From SAR92 clade bacterium (GTDB lineage: Bacteria; Pseudomonadota; Gammaproteobacteria; Pseudomonadales; Porticoccaceae): a stretch of 37,552 bases of DNA. A model generated the notes under the pieces. That model worked only from the letters and a program-made list of their open reading frames with translations, was not told where the DNA came from and did not search any database. Numbering within the stretch: position 1 is the stretch's first letter; each line of letters begins with the position of its first letter. The DNA is taken from positions 1 to 37,552 of the forward strand of contig SHBP01000014.1 of NCBI GenBank assembly GCA_004211905.1, read 5' to 3'. The position numbers and the translations under genes were made by a program. Below, piece after piece: positions 1 through 8,818 of this stretch.

Positions 1-42
1 TTTGAGTGCTTGAAAAAAGGTCTCTAGAGTCGCGCTGTCCAT
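1..42 (-). CDS. Possible start of a truncated gene downstream of lysR
   Basis: An ATG on the minus strand at 42-40 opens a frame that stays open to the window edge and reads MDSATLETFFQALK. It starts 7 bases after the stop codon of the LysR gene, which would suit a downstream gene in the same transcript. No good Shine-Dalgarno sequence precedes it, and 14 residues are too few to assign a family. It may be the N-terminus of a real protein or chance. Confidence 0.3.
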   Translation of the reverse strand, partial: MDSATLETFFQALK

Positions 43-49
43 GATAATT

Positions 50-1027
50 TTAAATAGCCGGCATTTCAGTAATGGAGTACGCCTGCTGTTCCAGCCAAGG
101 GGCGACTTCTTTCATCTGTGCAACTATGTCATTGGTATAAATGGATCGGCATATAGAGGCAATTTTAGCTGGCCAATCGCCTAATTCATTATTGCGGCAT
201 ATTAAGGTGAGGTGGCGAGCATTTGCGCCATTGGTTAGAGGCATTACCTGTGAACTTTTCAGCAATTCTGGATATCGAACTAAACAAAGACCAGAGGTTA
301 AAGCCCAACCTTGGCCTGAGTGAACAAAACGTAATAGAGTCTGAGTACTGTCTAACTCATACGCTGCGTCGAGTTCGATATTGAGACGGCGCGCTATTAA
401 ATCGGTAAGGCTACCTAAACGTGACTGGCGATTATAACGAACAAAGGGTAAATTTTCTGCCAACCATGCTGGGCTAACTTCTTTATGATTGGCGTATTCA
501 TCTGGCACAATCATCACAATCGGGTCTCTCAACAAGGCGAAGCGCTGCAATTCAGGGTGTTCTCCAATAGGGTCGCTGGTAATCAATAGGTCCAGGTCAC
601 GATTCAGAAGATCTTGAGTTAATGGAGATACCAACCCGGTTCGAAGTGCTAGTTTGGAAGTGAAAGGCTTAACCTGTTGCATAAATTGAACACCAGCAAC
701 ATCGCAAAATGAATCAATCATGCCAATATTTAAAGGCAGGTTCCCTCCCGAGGATGCCTCGCGGACATCTACTAGCATGCGCTTAGTATCATTGATAAGA
801 TTGTCAGCATAGCCTTTTAGGACTTGTCCGCTGGGTGTCAACTTGATGGGGCGAGAACGTGTTAAGACCAGTTGCGTTCCGGTCTGGGATTCAAGCTGCT
901 TAATTGTTTGAGAGACAGCAGATTGAGTGATTCCAATGCGCTCAGCGGCTTGAGTTAAGCTGTCGGCTTCACCCACAGCCGCAAATACTCGCAGGGCGCT
1001 AATTTCGATATTGTCACTATTTTTCAT
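50..1027 (-). CDS. LysR-family transcriptional regulator
   Basis: A 325-residue protein of normal LysR length. The N-terminal winged helix-turn-helix spans about residues 8-70, with the typical pattern SLTQAAERIGITQSAVSQ followed by a conserved LE..T...L segment. The rest (about 95-300) is the periplasmic-binding-protein-like effector domain. It lies 71 bases downstream of soxG on the same strand, so it could be read through from the sox operon or have its own promoter in that gap. LysR proteins usually regulate a neighbouring gene or themselves; control of the sarcosine oxidase operon is a reasonable inference but nothing in the sequence proves it. The sequence before the start codon has only a weak ribosome binding site. 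Confidence 0.9.
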   Translation of the reverse strand: MKNSDNIEISALRVFAAVGEADSLTQAAERIGITQSAVSQTIKQLESQTGTQLVLTRSRPIKLTPSGQVLKGYADNLINDTKRMLVDVREASSGGNLPLNIGMIDSFCDVAGVQFMQQVKPFTSKLALRTGLVSPLTQDLLNRDLDLLITSDPIGEHPELQRFALLRDPIVMIVPDEYANHKEVSPAWLAENLPFVRYNRQSRLGSLTDLIARRLNIELDAAYELDSTQTLLRFVHSGQGWALTSGLCLVRYPELLKSSQVMPLTNGANARHLTLICRNNELGDWPAKIASICRSIYTNDIVAQMKEVAPWLEQQAYSITEMPAI

Positions 1028-1098
1028 CTTGTTAGTTTAGCTTAAAAGTACAGCTAGTGAAGCTATGTTGAACATTGTTTATAGAGGAACAGGTTATT

Positions 1099-1827
1099 TT
1101 ATTTTTCGGTAATTAGACTTTGAAGTGCATTTACACCCACAGGGTAGCCTTTATATTCGACCATGGCGTCAAGCAAGCAATCCCATAGGAATTCTGTTCC
1201 ACTAATGTCGCTCAAGATGTAGAAGCAGGGAATGCTACCTAAATCATGACGAATCACTACCGCATTTGTTTTAGCGACTGAAGTTTGAGCGACACTACCT
1301 ATACTGAATTTATGAGTACGCAAGTCAATGGCACAAATTTTAGAGAACATTTCTGCGGCCTCAATACCTGTTACCGCCAACCAGCAATGGCTGTCCCCAC
1401 GAGGTAAAACATAGGTCTTTTGGTCGCAATCTTGATGCTCTATATCCGCCGCGCTCGAAAGGTTATTAACATCTTGGCTAAGAGCGAAGATATCACTCAG
1501 TATTAGCACCTCCTGTTCAGATAGTTTGGCAGCTAGGCCTCCATTATTTTGTTGCGTAGTAGTATTTGGCAATTCGGGAAGTGTAATATTTTGAGACTTC
1601 AACCAGGCTAGAGCGCCAGCGCCTTTAAAACCAATCCTGGGCAAGGTACAAAGATCACAGATAGAGAGAACTTGGGCCTGTTTATATTCTTCAGCTATTC
1701 TGTCGTCATCACCGTAATGCTCTACTAGCAGGTTCTCCCCTATCTTTTTAAATAGGCCATGACTCTGAAGATGACGCCGGTTGAGTGGGCTGCGTCGAAG
1801 AACGGAAGAGGGTTCCAAAATAGCCAT
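1099..1827 (-). CDS. soxG: Sarcosine oxidase-type gamma subunit
   Basis: A 242-residue protein, slightly longer than typical SoxG (about 200). It is assigned mainly by its place as the last gene of the B-D-A-G order and by gamma-subunit features such as the segment around PRGDSHCWLAVTG and the C-terminal region ending before the lysR gap. In heterotetrameric sarcosine oxidase, gamma is structurally related to the folate-binding domain of alpha and contacts it without carrying a cofactor. The ATG is 2 bases after the soxA stop and is preceded by AGGAG inside the end of soxA, so translation is probably coupled. The central part (about residues 85-130) looks less conserved. Confidence 0.87.
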   Translation of the reverse strand: MAILEPSSVLRRSPLNRRHLQSHGLFKKIGENLLVEHYGDDDRIAEEYKQAQVLSICDLCTLPRIGFKGAGALAWLKSQNITLPELPNTTTQQNNGGLAAKLSEQEVLILSDIFALSQDVNNLSSAADIEHQDCDQKTYVLPRGDSHCWLAVTGIEAAEMFSKICAIDLRTHKFSIGSVAQTSVAKTNAVVIRHDLGSIPCFYILSDISGTEFLWDCLLDAMVEYKGYPVGVNALQSLITEK

Positions 1828-1829
1828 AC

Positions 1830-4736
1830 TTAAAGCTCCTGACGCAAAGTTTTGGGATCATAAAAAGGCAGCTCTACGACAGAGGCATGAACAAGAACTC
1901 CGCCAGTTGATTTAATAATTATGTCACTTCCAACAGTTGCACTCTCTGGCGGCACATATGCAAGGCCAAGGGCTTTATTCAATGTTGGAGAATAATGACA
2001 AGATGTTACTCGTCCCGTCATTTGTTCATTATTTAAAATTAAATGACTTTCTTGTGGTAGCGGAGCATCTGGATCAGTGATTATAAACCCAACCAGACTT
2101 CGCAAAGCTGGTTTCTTCGCCAACTCACTGATGGTTCGTCCACCGACAAAGAATGGTTTCTTTTTAGATACGGCCCATCCCATTTGAATCTCATTAGGAT
2201 TGGACATGGCATCAGTATCTTGACCAATGATGATGTGGCCCTTTTCTAAACGCAGAACTCTCTGCGCTTCAATACCAAAGGGCTGTATTTCATTGTCAAT
2301 TCCAGCGTCAATTAATGCATCCCATAGCGCCTCCCCATATTGTTGAGGCACATGGATTTCGAATCCAAGCTCTCCGACAAAGCCAACTCTTATCAACCGT
2401 GCCGGTATATTTGCAACAGAACCACGACGAACACCCATGTAAGGGAAGCTATCTGAGGAGAGGTCGATATCATTACAAATTCTCTCTAACACAAGGCGAG
2501 CATTGGGACCGGCAATATTGACGCCGCAGTAAGCAGATGTAGTATTGGTGATATCAACATCGAGCCGCCATTGGGCATTCCACTTAAGCATGCTCTGATA
2601 CACGCGATCTACGCCACCTGTGGTAGCGGTGACATAAAAATGATTATCACTGAATCTACAGGCCACACCATCGTCAATGACCACACCAGCCTCATTGGTT
2701 AGTAGTGCGTAGCGAGCTCTTCCCACTGGTTGTTTGACAAAGCCAAAGGTGTAAAACCGATTTAAAAACTCGCCGGCATCAGAACCCCGCACCTCAAGCC
2801 CACCAAGAGTTGATACGTCTACTATTCCTACATTATTTCGCACATTAGTTACTTCAGCGTTGATACAAGCCTGTTCATCAAAATTTTCTCGTCTGTAGAA
2901 GGCGGGGCGATACCAAGCCCCTGCTTGAAGCATTTCAGCTCCGGCTTCAACATGCCGATAATGCATATTACTGCGTCGAGCGGGATAAAAACTTCGACCT
3001 GCACTGTGACCTAGTTGTTCAGCAGAGAAGGGTGGTCTGGCGGTAGTAACACCAGTATCGGCAACGGTGCGATTTGTTGCTGCCGCAACGATTCGGGCAG
3101 CAGCTAGAGCAGAGTGCCGACCTTGAGAAGGGCCCATACCGCAGGTCGAATAGCGCTTTACTAGTTGGATATGTTCATACCCATCGCCGGTAGCGTTAAT
3201 AATATCCGCTATGGTGAGATCTTCATCGTAGTCGACAAATTCTTTGCCTTTTGGATGAGGAAAAATTGGCCATGGATGGTTGGGACTAATATTGTCTCGA
3301 GCAATGGGCTCCACGATTAGCTTTTCACTTAGACCCAGCGCATTTGTGGCAATTGCTGCGGCTCTGGAGGCTTCTGAGCGCACTGCATCAATTTGCCATA
3401 AGCTGGTGACTGATCCAGCTAGATGTAACGTGTCTGGGCAGTTGCTCAGTGTAAACATTGCCGATTTATCATCATAACTCAGCTGTCCACCAGCCTGACA
3501 AACGAGCTGATAAGCCGGAGTGTAGCCTACGGACATGCAGAGTAAATTACATTGAATGACTTGACCAATATCGGCACAAATACCTTGATCGACGATTTTG
3601 CGCACTTCTACACTAGTAACATTGACGGCACCTTTGTTATGAGCCGCATATACCGCGGAACCAGTTTTTACTGGGATACCCCTAGATATAGCTTCTTCTG
3701 CGATATCGTCATAGATCGGAGTGTCACGCAGATCAACGATAGCTTGAATCTTTATACCCGCATCATGCAAGTCAAGCGCAGTCCCATAACCGTCGTTGTT
3801 GCCCGTTAAAATAACTGCTTCTGTCCCGGGTTTTATGCCGTAGAGATGAATCATCCGCTGTGCCGCGCTGCTCATGACAATTCCGGGTAAATCGTTATTG
3901 TGAAATAGGGCTGGTTGTTCCAAAGCGCCAGTGCATAAAATAGTTTGAGATGCTCTGATTTTGTATAAACGGTTTCCAGAAATAACAGGTAACCAATTAT
4001 CGGCAAACCACCCGTTGCAAACAGCGTTAGTCATCACTGTGATATTAGAGTTAGCTTGAATCTTGGTGACCAGTTCTTCTCGAATTTGTTGACTGAGTAC
4101 TCCCTTAGCATCCAACCGAGCGTAGTTTAGAGAGCCGCCGAGTATTGGGTTTTCATCGACTAACAAAACCTCACAATTGCCAACACCGGCATCAACCGCA
4201 GCTTGCATACCCGCAGGACCGCCACCAACAACTACCACATCATAAAATTTGTATTGCTTATCGTAATAGTCAGGTTTTAACTGTTGATCAATAACGCCAA
4301 GGCCGGCCTTTTTTCTGATAAGTGGTGCCCACTTTTCCCACATACCTCGGGGTTTAAAAAAGGCCTTGTAGTAGAAGCCGACAGGCAGGAATCTTGAAAA
4401 CAGACCGAGTAGAGCGCCACGGTCCTTTTCCAAGCTACCTGAGTAATTCTGCGCAGTAACTTTCATTCCTTCTTTAATAAGCTCTCTATCAGCCAGTACA
4501 TTTGGGTCTGAAGGCAACTGAACCATGGTATTCGCATCTTGTCCTGCCATGGTTAAAACACCACGTGGACGATGGTACTTGAACGAGCGACTGAGTAACC
4601 AGCGTCTGTCAGCTAATAGAGCACTAGCGATAGTGTCACCAGAATACCCTGAGATTGGTTTTCCCTCGAATTGGAACTGGAGCGGTTTGTCGCGATCAAT
4701 CAGAGAGCCGTAAGGTGCGGGTAAACGTGCTTTCAT
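1830..4736 (-). CDS. soxA: Sarcosine oxidase-type alpha subunit (NAD- and folate-binding)
   Basis: A 968-residue protein, the expected size for SoxA. The N-terminal region (about 20-100) resembles the ferredoxin-like fold of the family but lacks iron-sulfur cysteines, as in known SoxA. A dinucleotide-binding motif GGGPAG lies at residues 171-176, followed by the pyridine-nucleotide oxidoreductase region, and the aminomethyltransferase-like (GcvT) folate domain occupies roughly residues 600-968. In the known enzyme the methyl group of sarcosine is oxidised at the beta subunit and the imine is passed through an internal tunnel to tetrahydrofolate on this domain, giving 5,10-methylene-THF. The start codon overlaps the soxD stop in an ATGA arrangement. 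N-methylglutamate dehydrogenase and dimethylglycine-oxidising relatives share this architecture, so the substrate is not certain. Confidence 0.95.
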   Translation of the reverse strand: MKARLPAPYGSLIDRDKPLQFQFEGKPISGYSGDTIASALLADRRWLLSRSFKYHRPRGVLTMAGQDANTMVQLPSDPNVLADRELIKEGMKVTAQNYSGSLEKDRGALLGLFSRFLPVGFYYKAFFKPRGMWEKWAPLIRKKAGLGVIDQQLKPDYYDKQYKFYDVVVVGGGPAGMQAAVDAGVGNCEVLLVDENPILGGSLNYARLDAKGVLSQQIREELVTKIQANSNITVMTNAVCNGWFADNWLPVISGNRLYKIRASQTILCTGALEQPALFHNNDLPGIVMSSAAQRMIHLYGIKPGTEAVILTGNNDGYGTALDLHDAGIKIQAIVDLRDTPIYDDIAEEAISRGIPVKTGSAVYAAHNKGAVNVTSVEVRKIVDQGICADIGQVIQCNLLCMSVGYTPAYQLVCQAGGQLSYDDKSAMFTLSNCPDTLHLAGSVTSLWQIDAVRSEASRAAAIATNALGLSEKLIVEPIARDNISPNHPWPIFPHPKGKEFVDYDEDLTIADIINATGDGYEHIQLVKRYSTCGMGPSQGRHSALAAARIVAAATNRTVADTGVTTARPPFSAEQLGHSAGRSFYPARRSNMHYRHVEAGAEMLQAGAWYRPAFYRRENFDEQACINAEVTNVRNNVGIVDVSTLGGLEVRGSDAGEFLNRFYTFGFVKQPVGRARYALLTNEAGVVIDDGVACRFSDNHFYVTATTGGVDRVYQSMLKWNAQWRLDVDITNTTSAYCGVNIAGPNARLVLERICNDIDLSSDSFPYMGVRRGSVANIPARLIRVGFVGELGFEIHVPQQYGEALWDALIDAGIDNEIQPFGIEAQRVLRLEKGHIIIGQDTDAMSNPNEIQMGWAVSKKKPFFVGGRTISELAKKPALRSLVGFIITDPDAPLPQESHLILNNEQMTGRVTSCHYSPTLNKALGLAYVPPESATVGSDIIIKSTGGVLVHASVVELPFYDPKTLRQEL

Positions 4737-5035
4737 GAGTCGTTCCCAGGAGCTAGTGCTTCAAATTCAACGCGATGCTGATATATCTCATCAGCTTTAA
4801 AGGTTCTTATAATTTCGTCGGTGATAGTATTTCGTTCAGCTAAAAACCAAAAAGAACTTGCGGTATGGCACCACCATTCGGTGACTATTCCAGCGGCATT
4901 GTTATGGAAGAAGACATACTCAGCCCAATCTCGAGTAGAGCTGGTGCGATGATCTGGCATTGGGTGATATTCACCGCCGTAGGTAAATTCTGAAATATTT
5001 CGCAGGCCATTGAGAGGACAGGGAAGGAGTTTCAT
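4733..5035 (-). CDS. soxD: Sarcosine oxidase-type delta subunit with degenerate zinc site
   Basis: A 100-residue SoxD. I chose the ATG at 5035 because it starts at the conserved MKLLPCP and has GAGG 7 bases upstream; the longer frame upstream would overlap soxB and has no family support. Conserved elements include EFTYGGE near the N-terminus, RDWAEYVFFH, EWW and a TDEI tail. The family binds zinc through a CPxC pair and an HxxxC pair. Here the first pair reads CPLN (Cys6, Asn9) and the second reads HTASS (His57, Ser61), so two ligands are replaced; an extra cysteine (Cys56) sits before the histidine. The gene sits 10 bases after soxB and overlaps soxA by 4 bases. Confidence 0.9.
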   Translation of the reverse strand: MKLLPCPLNGLRNISEFTYGGEYHPMPDHRTSSTRDWAEYVFFHNNAAGIVTEWWCHTASSFWFLAERNTITDEIIRTFKADEIYQHRVEFEALAPGNDS

Positions 5036-5045
5036 CGTTTGACCT

Positions 5046-6287
5046 CTAGTGGCTCGCGGCGGTAGCGCCGGCTTCGTTAATTTGCTCAAACCGATAGAAC
5101 CGCTCTAGTTCAAAGGGTTTGATTAGGTCAGGCACTTTTTTAGTCGCTACTAATTCAGCCATAGTGACTCCGCAAATGGGAGTAGCTTTGAAACCCCAAG
5201 TACCCCAACCAGCATCAAGATAATAGTTCTCGACAGGACTGAGCCCCATAATGGGGCTATAGTCGGGTGTCATATCAGTGGTACCTGCCCACTGTCTTAA
5301 AAGTCTTGCCTGAGCTAAAAATGGGAATAATTCGAGGGCTGCTGCTGATAGCGACTCCCGCTGGTCGAGGGTGGCCCGAGTATTGTACAGGGGATAGGGG
5401 TCTGAACCTCCACCAATAACAAACTCTCCTCGAGATGTTTGGTGAACATACACATGTACTTGCGGCGAGCTTACATGGGGCGTGAGTATCGGTTTGTATG
5501 GTTGGGTTACCATCGCTTGCAAGGGATAACAATGTATGGGCAGCGGTATGCCTGCTTTTTTGGCGACTATAGAGCTTGCTCCAGCGACGGCCTGAACCAC
5601 GGAGCCACACTCCACGCGGCCACGATTAGTTTTGACTGCTGTGACACGGCCGTTGGTGATCTCTATGTCTTCGACTTCCGTTAGCTGGTGTAACTCGACG
5701 CCTCGATCACAGGCCCCTTTTGCATAGCCCCATGCTACAGCGTCATGTCGAGCAGTGGCGCCATCGGCATGCCAAAGACCACCCATAATAGGAAATCGAC
5801 TATCTTCTGACATATTGAGGTTAGGTACTAAATCTGTAATGGTTTGGCGGTCAACCAATTCTGACCTCACACCCAAATGCTGATTGACCTCTGCTCTCCA
5901 GCGAAAACTTCGGATCGCTGCGTCACTATGTGCTAGTGTCAGTTGACCCCTGTTCTCCATCATCACATTGTAATTAAATTCATTACTTAGGTTGTTATAC
6001 AGTTTGACTGACGCACTGTAAAACTTCACCCCAGCTTCAGTGAGATAGTTAGATCGAATAACCGCGGTATTGCGAGCAGTGTTACCACCTCCTAGATAGT
6101 TTTTTTCTAGGATGGCAACGTTGCTAATGCCATGATATTTCGCAAGATTATAGGCGATCGCAGCGCCGTGACCGCCACCTCCAATAATCACCACGTCATA
6201 GTGTTTCTTTAGATCTGTGGCGGGAGTAAAGTGATGCTTGGCTGGATATTTACTATTCAGTCCATACTTTAATAATCCAAAAGGCAT
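5046..6287 (-). CDS. soxB: Sarcosine oxidase-type beta subunit (FAD/FMN)
   Basis: A 413-residue DAO-fold flavoprotein of normal SoxB length. The FAD-binding motif VVIIGGGGHG is at residues 32-41, followed by the family signature ARNTAVIRSNY at 71-81. The histidine that carries covalent FMN in characterised SoxB lies in an A[RK]HD motif, present here as ARHD with His181. The C-terminal GWGTWGFKATP segment and the PFELERF region are also typical. This subunit oxidises the N-methyl amine. The ATG has GGGGAG upstream. It is the second gene of the operon, 30 bases after purU and 10 before soxD. Confidence 0.95.
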   Translation of the reverse strand: MPFGLLKYGLNSKYPAKHHFTPATDLKKHYDVVIIGGGGHGAAIAYNLAKYHGISNVAILEKNYLGGGNTARNTAVIRSNYLTEAGVKFYSASVKLYNNLSNEFNYNVMMENRGQLTLAHSDAAIRSFRWRAEVNQHLGVRSELVDRQTITDLVPNLNMSEDSRFPIMGGLWHADGATARHDAVAWGYAKGACDRGVELHQLTEVEDIEITNGRVTAVKTNRGRVECGSVVQAVAGASSIVAKKAGIPLPIHCYPLQAMVTQPYKPILTPHVSSPQVHVYVHQTSRGEFVIGGGSDPYPLYNTRATLDQRESLSAAALELFPFLAQARLLRQWAGTTDMTPDYSPIMGLSPVENYYLDAGWGTWGFKATPICGVTMAELVATKKVPDLIKPFELERFYRFEQINEAGATAASH

Positions 6288-6317
6288 TGTGTTACTCCCC
6301 GTTAGTAAAAAGCAGAT

Positions 6318-7196
6318 TTAACTACCTAGAAATACCACTGTTTTATTACCATCTAAGAACACGCGTCTTTCAATATGGTATTTCACTGCTTTAGCCAGAG
6401 CCATACACTCATTATCACGGCCTACACCGACTAGTTGATCTGGCCCATAATTATGGTCAACTCGAGTTAACATCTGTTCAATGATTGGCCCTTCATCGAG
6501 ATCAGAAGTGACATAGTGGGCCGTTGCACCGATCACTTTCACTCCGCGATCAAAGGCCTGATGATATGGTTTGGCACCCTTGAATCCGGGTAAAAATGAG
6601 TGATGAATATTAATACAGCGACCTGCTAGTTGTTCAGTTAAATCGTTCGATAGTATCTGCATATAGCGAGCTAAAATGATTAGCTCAGAGCCAGTTTCAT
6701 CAATTATCTCCAGCAAACGTTGCTCTTGTTGAGACTTGGTCTTTGGGGTAACTGGTAAGTGAATAAAGCGTATCCCTTCTCGTTCAACCATTGGTCGCAG
6801 GTCTTGATGATTGGAGACAACCGCAGTAATTTCCATGTTCATCTCGCCTTTTCGTTTCCGATAAAGAAGATCATCAAGGCAGTGATCATACTTGGATACG
6901 AGAATAATCGTTTTTACTGCTAACGAGGGCTTATGGAATTTCCACTCCATGCCAAAATCTTGGGCAATGCTAGAAAACTCCTCGGTAATTACATTAATGT
7001 TAGGAGAATTGCTCTGACGTCGAAAGACAGCGCGCATGAAAAATTTACTAGTTGACTCGTCATCAAATTGCTCAAGGGCGCAAATATAGCAGTCTCTTTC
7101 GGCCAAAAAGCTAGTGACTGCAGCAACCACACCAGTACCAGCTCGGCAGGTGCCGTTAAAAATAAAATTGTCGTTGTCAATTCTTAATTCTGTCAT
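6318..7196 (-). CDS. purU: Formyltetrahydrofolate deformylase
   Basis: A 292-residue protein with the PurU layout: an N-terminal ACT-like regulatory domain (about 1-90, including GTCRAGTGVVAAV) and a C-terminal formyltransferase-fold hydrolase domain. The active-site block NIHHSFLPGFKGAKPY and the downstream ATAHYVTSDLDEGPIIEQ are intact. It hydrolyses 10-formyl-THF to formate and THF. In several bacteria purU is part of the sox/glycine-betaine degradation operon, where it recycles THF loaded with one-carbon units made by sarcosine oxidase; here it is the promoter-proximal gene rather than the last. The ribosome binding site is weak. Confidence 0.95.
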   Translation of the reverse strand: MTELRIDNDNFIFNGTCRAGTGVVAAVTSFLAERDCYICALEQFDDESTSKFFMRAVFRRQSNSPNINVITEEFSSIAQDFGMEWKFHKPSLAVKTIILVSKYDHCLDDLLYRKRKGEMNMEITAVVSNHQDLRPMVEREGIRFIHLPVTPKTKSQQEQRLLEIIDETGSELIILARYMQILSNDLTEQLAGRCINIHHSFLPGFKGAKPYHQAFDRGVKVIGATAHYVTSDLDEGPIIEQMLTRVDHNYGPDQLVGVGRDNECMALAKAVKYHIERRVFLDGNKTVVFLGS

Positions 7197-7534
7197 TTCA
7201 AATAACCGGTGGTGAAATAGGGACGCCAGTGTACCCCTTGAAACTTCATAAGTCTCTGGAACCTATAGGGCCGAATGATCCTATGGGCAGATGAATGCGT
7301 CAATGTAAAGGCTGTAGGATAAGTAAGTCTTATATCAATCTTCTAATTCTCTTATGGGTTTGCATGGTGACTACTATGATTTTTACGATTAGCTCTCTGT
7401 CACGTGCTTCCCAGGCTTAAACTCGTGATTTATAGTAAAAACGCACGCCTCTAGATTTATCATAAAGTTGTCATTAAACTGCCTACTTCCTGCACTTTGT
7501 CGTTTAAGATTGTGCTTCGTCAGAGGTTTTAGAA
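7197..7534. other. Divergent intergenic region purU / nitroreductase
   Basis: A 338-base gap between divergent genes. I see no ORF of interest and no glycine or THF riboswitch pattern. An imperfect hairpin (CCTATAGG at 7262-7269 with CCTATGGG at 7280-7287, 7 of 8 bases pairing on the minus strand) lies in the likely purU leader. A candidate plus-strand promoter is listed separately. I could not find a convincing minus-strand promoter for the sox operon, which may need an activator. Confidence 0.5.
7408..7436 (+). promoter_or_regulatory. Candidate sigma-70 promoter for nitroreductase gene
   Basis: TTCCCA (7408-7413), a 17-base spacer and TATAGT (7431-7436) fit a sigma-70 promoter with 4 of 6 and 5 of 6 consensus matches. 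It would leave a leader of about 90 bases before the ATG at 7535. Confidence 0.35.
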
Positions 7535-8125
7535 ATGACAACAGAGAATAGACAGGGAGATGAGTTTGTGGAGTTGATGAGTCAACGCCGCTCCCACCCG
7601 CGAGTTGAAGAGCCAGCGCCAAGTGATGATTTGATGCAAGTCATCTTTGCTGCGTCGTTGCGAGCGCCAGATCATATGCACCTTCGACCTTGGCGGTTTT
7701 TAGTCATCCGCGGAGATGACCGTCAATATCTGGCTGATTTATTCGTCAAAGACTGCCAAGAGAGAAATGGTAATGCAGATCCAACAACTCTTGAGGATGT
7801 AAAAAAGAAAGCTTATAGAGCTCCTCTTATTGTCGTTGGAATTACGAGCTATAAATCTCATGATAAGGTCCCTGAAATAGAGCAAGCGCTTGCTACGGGG
7901 GGTGTGCTTAATAATATTGGTATGGCTATTTATGCCCACGGGTTTGGCTCGGTGTGGCGCACAGGAGGCTATGCCTCTTCATCAATTGTAAAGGAAGGTT
8001 TAGGTGTGTCCTCGACTGAAGAAATCGTTGGGTACCTCTACATTGGCACACCAACGAATGCCAATAGACCGCTTAAGCCCATTGAGACTTCTGATTTTAT
8101 TATGGCTTGGCCGAATAAAAAATAA
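7535..8125 (+). CDS. Small FMN nitroreductase (YdjA-like)
   Basis: A 196-residue nitroreductase-family protein. It matches the YdjA subgroup closely: QRRSHPRVEEPAP at the N-terminus (FMN phosphate contacts), ASLRAPDHMHLRPWRF at about 47-62, a glycine-rich middle with GFGSVWRTGG, and EEIVGYLYIGTP near the C-terminus. These proteins form FMN-binding homodimers that reduce nitro or quinone-like substrates with NAD(P)H; the physiological substrate of YdjA is not known to me. A GAGG lies 9 bases before the ATG. It is followed, after 70 bases, by a flavodoxin gene on the same strand, so an electron-transfer relation is possible but not shown. Confidence 0.9.
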   Translation: MTTENRQGDEFVELMSQRRSHPRVEEPAPSDDLMQVIFAASLRAPDHMHLRPWRFLVIRGDDRQYLADLFVKDCQERNGNADPTTLEDVKKKAYRAPLIVVGITSYKSHDKVPEIEQALATGGVLNNIGMAIYAHGFGSVWRTGGYASSSIVKEGLGVSSTEEIVGYLYIGTPTNANRPLKPIETSDFIMAWPNKK

Positions 8126-8195
8126 ATCCAATGAGCCCCTTGGTCGAGTAGAAAGAAACTATTAGGTTATTATTGTAAGTGTTAAGGATTAGGGA

Positions 8196-8723
8196 ATGAG
8201 TATTGATCACAGCCAAGAGTTACAAAATGGAACTTCACCATCAAACAAAATTATGGTGTTATTTGGCTCGGAAACAGGAACAGCAGAAGAGTACGCTTTT
8301 GATTTAGGCAATGCACTGCAAGCCGAGGGCTATGCGTGTGAGGTGTCTGATCTGGATGATTATGAAGCCTCAGCATTGGCTACTGAGCATTTAGCAATTA
8401 TTGTCTCTAGCACCTATGGTAACGGCGAAACTCCGTACAACGCAGAGGATATGTACAATTGGCTAGAAACTCAGGAGCCTGATCTTAGCTCATTATCTTT
8501 TGCTGTATGTGCTCTTGGGGATTCAGGATATCCCTCTTTTGCCCAAGCAGGTAAAGATTTTGATCGACTCTTGGGAGAAAATGGGGCCAATCGAATCTTA
8601 GAAAGGACTGAACTGGATGCCTGTTTTGATGAGCAAGTAGAGCCATTTATTGAAAAGGTCCAAGCCTGGTTGGCGCTCCACGGGCAATGCTACAAGAAGA
8701 TAGTGAATCTCAATCCAGTTTGA
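8196..8723 (+). CDS. Stand-alone flavodoxin of the diflavin-reductase type
   Basis: A 175-residue protein made of one flavodoxin domain. All three FMN loops are visible: GSETGTAEE (phosphate, residues 24-32), SSTYGNGETP (71-80) and CALGDSGYP (105-113). The loops resemble the flavodoxin domain of CysJ or cytochrome P450 reductase, or E. coli MioC, more than classic FldA. It has no FAD/NADPH reductase domain, so it needs a separate partner. About 18 extra residues precede the domain. The ATG has AAGGATTAGGG upstream. Probable role is cytoplasmic electron transfer; the donor and acceptor are unknown. Confidence 0.9.
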   Translation: MSIDHSQELQNGTSPSNKIMVLFGSETGTAEEYAFDLGNALQAEGYACEVSDLDDYEASALATEHLAIIVSSTYGNGETPYNAEDMYNWLETQEPDLSSLSFAVCALGDSGYPSFAQAGKDFDRLLGENGANRILERTELDACFDEQVEPFIEKVQAWLALHGQCYKKIVNLNPV

Positions 8724-8818
8724 ATGGATTTGTACTAACCACAATGTTTTAGGAATTATTGGTCATGGACTGGATAGCTCCGAAATTTAGTTAAAATAGG
8801 CTCGCCGGAACCTGCCGT

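Noticed and set aside
7197-7534. Possible glycine, THF or ZTP riboswitch upstream of purU
   Set aside because: I compared the leader with the conserved cores I know and found no match; only a simple imperfect hairpin is present.
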